From positions 1 through 45,757 of the forward strand of contig JBLHVI010000022.1 of the NCBI GenBank assembly GCA_047630175.1: DNA of 45,757 nt, written 5' to 3'. Under the pieces are notes generated by a model. That model searched no databases, was not told the origin of the DNA, and saw only the letters and a program-made list of their open reading frames with translations. This DNA is from UBA4582 sp047630175 (GTDB lineage Bacteria; Pseudomonadota; Gammaproteobacteria; Pseudomonadales; Azotimanducaceae). A program made the position numbers and the translations under genes. Shown here in pieces: positions 42,502 to 45,757 of this stretch (position 1 is its first letter; each line of letters opens with the position of its first letter).

Positions 42502-44160
42502 TTACCAAGAGCCATACATGGGGTTAGGCAGCAAGATAAGTTTTTGTGGCCACTGTTGTAGTAATTCAGTGATCTTTGCATCTTCTTGCGTGACGCCACT
42601 GAAGTCTTCTATGTTATCGCCAACTTCCATAATAATTAGCTTGGAGCTCGCCCACACATCAGATGTCTGTTTATCTGCTTTGTCATGATAGCAATCGGCG
42701 ACACCGGTTTTAATTTGTTGGCGGCGTAAGTCTTTATCATTAATGATATTCACACTGTCTATTGCAGTTTTGTCAGGGACGGATCGTCCTATCAAACAGG
42801 TGTTTTCAGTGTTTATAGGCAGACCTTGTGCGAGTAAGTTCTGCCAAGTATGCGAGTCTAAGTTCTTCTCTCTATTGGTAATGAACGCAAGTTTACCGCC
42901 CAAATCAAGCACCTTTTTTATAAACAAATTAACGCCGGGCACTAAACTCGCTTGCTCACGCATGACCCAATTTGCCCAGCTCTCAGTCGTGTAGCTCAAT
43001 CCTCTTTCATCCAAGCTTACTTGATAGGGACTGTTGTCTAATATCGTTTCATCAACGTCCATTGCCACTACCCAGTTTTGCTTTGGTAACGAGGCCGTCG
43101 CTAGCGCCGCACTTGCCTGCTGATAAATAGCACGGCTTAAAAACTGATATTCTTTACTGGTAGTCTGCCATTTTACGGCGTCGCTCAACGCGCTAAGTTT
43201 GGTGCTAATGCTTAGAGAAACGGCACAGTGATCGCTTAGCATACTCTCGACTTGCATACTCTCGAACTTATGTGCCTGTGTTTTATAGCTCATGCTATAA
43301 CTTGGAATTCCGCCCAAAAAAACCAAATCAATAGGTGCTGGGTAGTATGGGTGGCAGCCAATTAAATTAGCGGTCGTATTTTGCAAGCTAGATACTGAAC
43401 CATCTGAATTAGTAAACAATTGTTGGGTTAAATGATTATAAGGGGCACTTAAGCGGTGGTTGAAATCGCCCAAAACGATGTATGGTCTGTTTTGTTGCTC
43501 CTGTTCTTCAATCCATTGGTCTAATAGAGGCGCCTGCTCTGCAAATACTTTGCATGCCTCAGAGTCAGAACGACTGTAGTTATCAACAAAACAACCGCTC
43601 TTCATATGCACATTTAACAGTGAGATACTGCCAACATCGGTCTGTACGTCCATCTGTAAAGCATTGCGTAAGCCGGGTCTATTCAGGCCAAATGCCGACA
43701 GCCCTTGCACGTCATTTACAACAAGTCCCTTGCGTACTGCATAAGCTACTTTTTGTTGTGTAGATGCGTTACCCAATCCTCTGCACGTATACGATTTACT
43801 GTCTTGGCGTGGTGACATAAATATTTGCCAATGCTTATCTGGGAATAAGTTACTGAGCGCTTGCTTAGAGGCAACTTCTTGTAACGCGTAAATATCTGCG
43901 TTTACGCGTTCAATGTAGTCACGCATGGCATCTATATCGGTTTGCGAGCGTGGTTTGCAACCTGTATCGATAGGATAGGAAAGATGCTCAACATTCCAAG
44001 TTGCCACCTTCAGCGTTGAACTCAAAGCAAGCTTGTTGTTCCCTGCTAACGGCATTGAAGCCTGTTCAAGCTGTTTTGAGGCATTATTATTTACGCAGGC
44101 AGCTAATGAGAAAACAGCTGCGCTGAGTAAAATAAGTTTTGAAGTACTATGCATATTCAT
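42502..44160 (-). CDS. Fusion lipoprotein: EEP phosphoesterase plus class C (P4-like) acid phosphatase
   Basis: A 552-residue lipoprotein (SLAAC, Cys22). Residues 48-320 are an endonuclease/exonuclease/phosphatase domain: NVEH at 56-59, QE at 94-95, NVHMK with His185, GDFNHR at 231-236 and SDH at 309-311. Residues 335-552 are a complete HAD class C acid phosphatase: DVDET at 368-372, DNSPYQ, FITNRE and the terminal LPNPMYGSW, as in lipoprotein e (P4). Both active sites appear intact. The joint enzyme, tethered to a membrane outside the cytoplasm, could cut phosphodiesters (for example DNA or lipids) and remove the phosphate. It heads a unit with the PhoX fragment. Confidence 0.9.
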   Translation of the reverse strand: MNMHSTSKLILLSAAVFSLAACVNNNASKQLEQASMPLAGNNKLALSSTLKVATWNVEHLSYPIDTGCKPRSQTDIDAMRDYIERVNADIYALQEVASKQALSNLFPDKHWQIFMSPRQDSKSYTCRGLGNASTQQKVAYAVRKGLVVNDVQGLSAFGLNRPGLRNALQMDVQTDVGSISLLNVHMKSGCFVDNYSRSDSEACKVFAEQAPLLDQWIEEQEQQNRPYIVLGDFNHRLSAPYNHLTQQLFTNSDGSVSSLQNTTANLIGCHPYYPAPIDLVFLGGIPSYSMSYKTQAHKFESMQVESMLSDHCAVSLSISTKLSALSDAVKWQTTSKEYQFLSRAIYQQASAALATASLPKQNWVVAMDVDETILDNSPYQVSLDERGLSYTTESWANWVMREQASLVPGVNLFIKKVLDLGGKLAFITNREKNLDSHTWQNLLAQGLPINTENTCLIGRSVPDKTAIDSVNIINDKDLRRQQIKTGVADCYHDKADKQTSDVWASSKLIIMEVGDNIEDFSGVTQEDAKITELLQQWPQKLILLPNPMYGSW

Positions 44161-44241
44161 TAGATATCTACTTATATTGTAAACTTGCGTTTTTGAGTTT
44201 TACGTTCATAGGGCTTACGTTTGTTCTGGGAGCATCCACGA

Positions 44242-44979
44242 TTAAAAATAACCTCTTACGCCATTGCTCAGCTTACGGGCGGAGCGTGGTTCGAGGTCCT
44301 GCAGAAATGACGTATGCACACGCGCTTCAGTGTCGGTCAGGTTATTGCCTTTGAAATACACTGCAATATTGTTATTGAGTATAGGTAAATCATAAGAAAT
44401 GCTGATATCAACCAATGTGTAACTATCCGTTTTTGTTTCAAAATCGACAATGCGGTCTTGTGATTGATATCGCGTAGTATCAAGATGTGCACTCAAAATT
44501 GCGATTTGATAGCTAAATTGTGAGCCAAATCGAAGTGGCGGAGTCCGCGGTGAATCGCCTCCGCTTTTCAGCCTAGCGCGCACGAAATCAGAAAATACCG
44601 TTGCCTTAAATTCATTACTAAGCTGCCATGCTATTTGCGCTTCAAAGCCATGTAAAATGACGTTATCGGTTTTGAATAAGAATACGGGTAATTCGCCCCC
44701 GTGTTCATCGCCGTTATGCTCGCCATCTTCAGCGTCATGCTCTTCTCCAACATGCTCCTCTTCTCCATGCTCGTTTTCGCCTTGATTGTGACCAGCTTCG
44801 GCAACGAGAACAGTATTTACTTGATAATAATAATTGTCTACGCTGTTGTAGAAAATATTGAAAATAAATCCGATATCACCTTCTTTTTCAAGAAAGGTTA
44901 AGTCGGTGTTATTTGCTGTTTCAAGCTCAATAGCTTTGCTGCTTAGACCTATTGTTGAAGTATAAGTAGAATAAACCAC
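44242..44979 (-). pseudogene. TonB-dependent receptor, C-terminal fragment, ZnuD-like
   Basis: A 245-residue piece, about one third of a normal receptor, ending in a barrel strand with terminal Phe (GVRGYF), SYDLPILNNNIAVYFKGNNLTD and FEAQIAWQLSN. Between 61 and 97 lies a loop with six His and many Glu/Asp (NEHGEEEHVGEEHD), like metal-capturing loops of ZnuD zinc receptors. There is no signal, plug or TonB box, so it is not functional. The missing part lies where the second IS91 end stands, 90 bases upstream. Zinc supply would fit phosphatase cofactor needs; inferred. Confidence 0.8.
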
Positions 44980-45066
44980 CTTTTTCTCTAACCATCAATA
45001 TACTAACTAGTCTCCATATTTTTTTCCCGCCAGTCTGTTTGCCAAAATTGAGGGGATTCTCCTACC

Positions 45067-45226
45067 TTATGCTTATATTTAATGCAATCCCGGCTTACAA
45101 AAATGACGATCTTGAATCCCAAACGAGTGTAAGCACAGACCTTCGTTCTGTGGTGTCACAGAGGCGTCAGATCAGCGTCGTTACTTGATCAAATAAGTCA
45201 TGGTGACCCGCAGGCGGAGAACGATT
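45067..45226 (-). repeat. IS91-type element end, copy 2 (direct repeat)
   Basis: Matches 41317-41465 with a few substitutions and an 11-base insertion (AGATCAGCGTC, following GAGGCGTC) making 160 bases. It includes the last codons of the transposase, but no more of it. With copy 1 it brackets a 3.6-kb segment holding the phosphatase genes. Confidence 0.85.
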
Positions 45227-45698
45227 ACAAACGCGCTAGCTGAGAAAATCGTCGCTCATATAACGAGCAGCAAATTTTTTCGGACACACTCGGCGAAAAT
45301 ATCTACCCACCGAAAACAGTTCAGAACTTCACTGGTGGAGTCTACGGCGGAAAATGCCAGAGTAATTGGGGTTATCACACAGTCTGGGTCGTTAGCAGGC
45401 ATGTCGCCTAACGGCCAAAAGCGGTCAAAACGTTGACTCAAAATGGCAATTCTTAACCTGCGTCGAACCAACGAGTGAATCTTCAGAATTGGCAGAATCT
45501 CCGCCTGTATTCTGCAGGAGTAAGGCTGGTATTTTTCTTGAAAACCTTTCGAAAAAAACTAGTGAGAATACTGTGACACACACAAAACAACACTCACACC
45601 GTCAACGTGATCGCTTACAGAACCATAAGATGAACTCGCCCACTACGCTACGCTGACGTCCGCCACCACCTCGATGTACTCTCAACCAATATCAACAC
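45227..45698. other. Terminal intergenic region
   Basis: About 470 bases between the IS91 copy and the last partial gene. Two overlapping open frames on opposite strands (45200-45436 and 45256-45471) resemble nothing known. Some short repeated words (TTCTGCAG, ATTCTGCC, ATTCTGAAG) are present around 45480-45520 but no clear hairpin. No gene is supported. Confidence 0.45.
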
Positions 45699-45757
45699 AT
45701 GGCGACACCCAGACATCAATTGATTGATCCCGACTATCCAATGCACTATCACATCGT
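45699..45757 (+). CDS. IS200-like / RAYT-type transposase, N-terminal start (partial)
   Basis: Nineteen codons reach the window end: MATPRHQLIDPDYPMHYHI and the start of the next. The MATPR-type start followed by a Tyr-His-x-Val strand is characteristic of a Y1 (IS200-like, REP-associated tyrosine transposase) family found in marine gammaproteobacteria. No strong ribosome site is seen. With so little sequence this is a likely but not firm assignment. Confidence 0.5.
   Translation, partial: MATPRHQLIDPDYPMHYHI

Noticed and set aside
45200..45471. Two opposed frames after the IS91 end as genes
   Set aside because: Both are open by chance and partly start in the repeat; no similarity or ribosome site was seen.

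Overview
The window looks like a chromosomal stretch of a marine gammaproteobacterium, possibly of the Spongiibacteraceae / BD1-7 kind. This is inferred from moderate GC, the gene families present and typical signal and lipoprotein sequences; no rRNA or marker gene is present to prove it. It is rich in lipid, steroid or terpenoid-type catabolic genes that sit in small operons on both strands, separated by gene remains and mobile-element debris.

Layout. 1-600: the C-terminal end of an amidase, a 13-bp tandem repeat and a probable decayed fragment. 0.6-6.7 kb: two adjacent acyl-CoA dehydrogenases (probable heteromeric enzyme), a short-chain dehydrogenase (SDR), an AlkD-like DNA repair protein, a CurA-type reductase and a glutathione transferase. 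7.0-12.4 kb: two matching 26-bp palindromes upstream of a Baeyer-Villiger-type monooxygenase, followed by a class C beta-lactamase-fold esterase, an exported methyltransferase and a lipase-like hydrolase; an oxygenase that makes esters and hydrolases that could open them lie together. 13.0-15.3 kb: an M48 peptidase and a DUF898 membrane protein with overlapping genes. 15.5-20.7 kb: a DUF1330 protein, an SDR translationally coupled to a dead arylamine N-acetyltransferase, a lipase-like hydrolase and a cytochrome P450. 20.8-25.6 kb: a large hybrid sensor kinase with two periplasmic solute-binding domains, a dead rhodanese and a diguanylate cyclase. 25.7-29.9 kb: a RoxA-like dihaem cytochrome overlapping a membrane-bound patatin. 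30.2-34.2 kb: an enoyl-CoA hydratase, an RDD protein, an SDR and a TraB/GumN protein.

34.2-45.8 kb is the accessory part: transposase remnants, a BCCT transporter whose 3' end is built of 11-bp repeats, a LysR/VOC divergent pair, a small integron-type cassette cluster with two attC sites and no integrase in view, an S41 peptidase lipoprotein, and a module flanked by two direct copies of an IS91-family end. That module carries a truncated PhoX phosphatase gene, an intact fusion of an EEP phosphoesterase with a class C acid phosphatase, and the C-terminal third of a zinc-type TonB receptor with a His/Glu-rich loop. It looks like a phosphate-scavenging operon broken by the IS91 element. The window ends in the first codons of an IS200-like (RAYT-type) transposase.

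The most interesting items are the attC cassette cluster, the IS91-bracketed phosphatase module with its EEP-HAD fusion, the RoxA-like/patatin pair, and the paired 26-bp palindromes before the monooxygenase. All identifications are from reading the sequence and from family knowledge; no database search was run.
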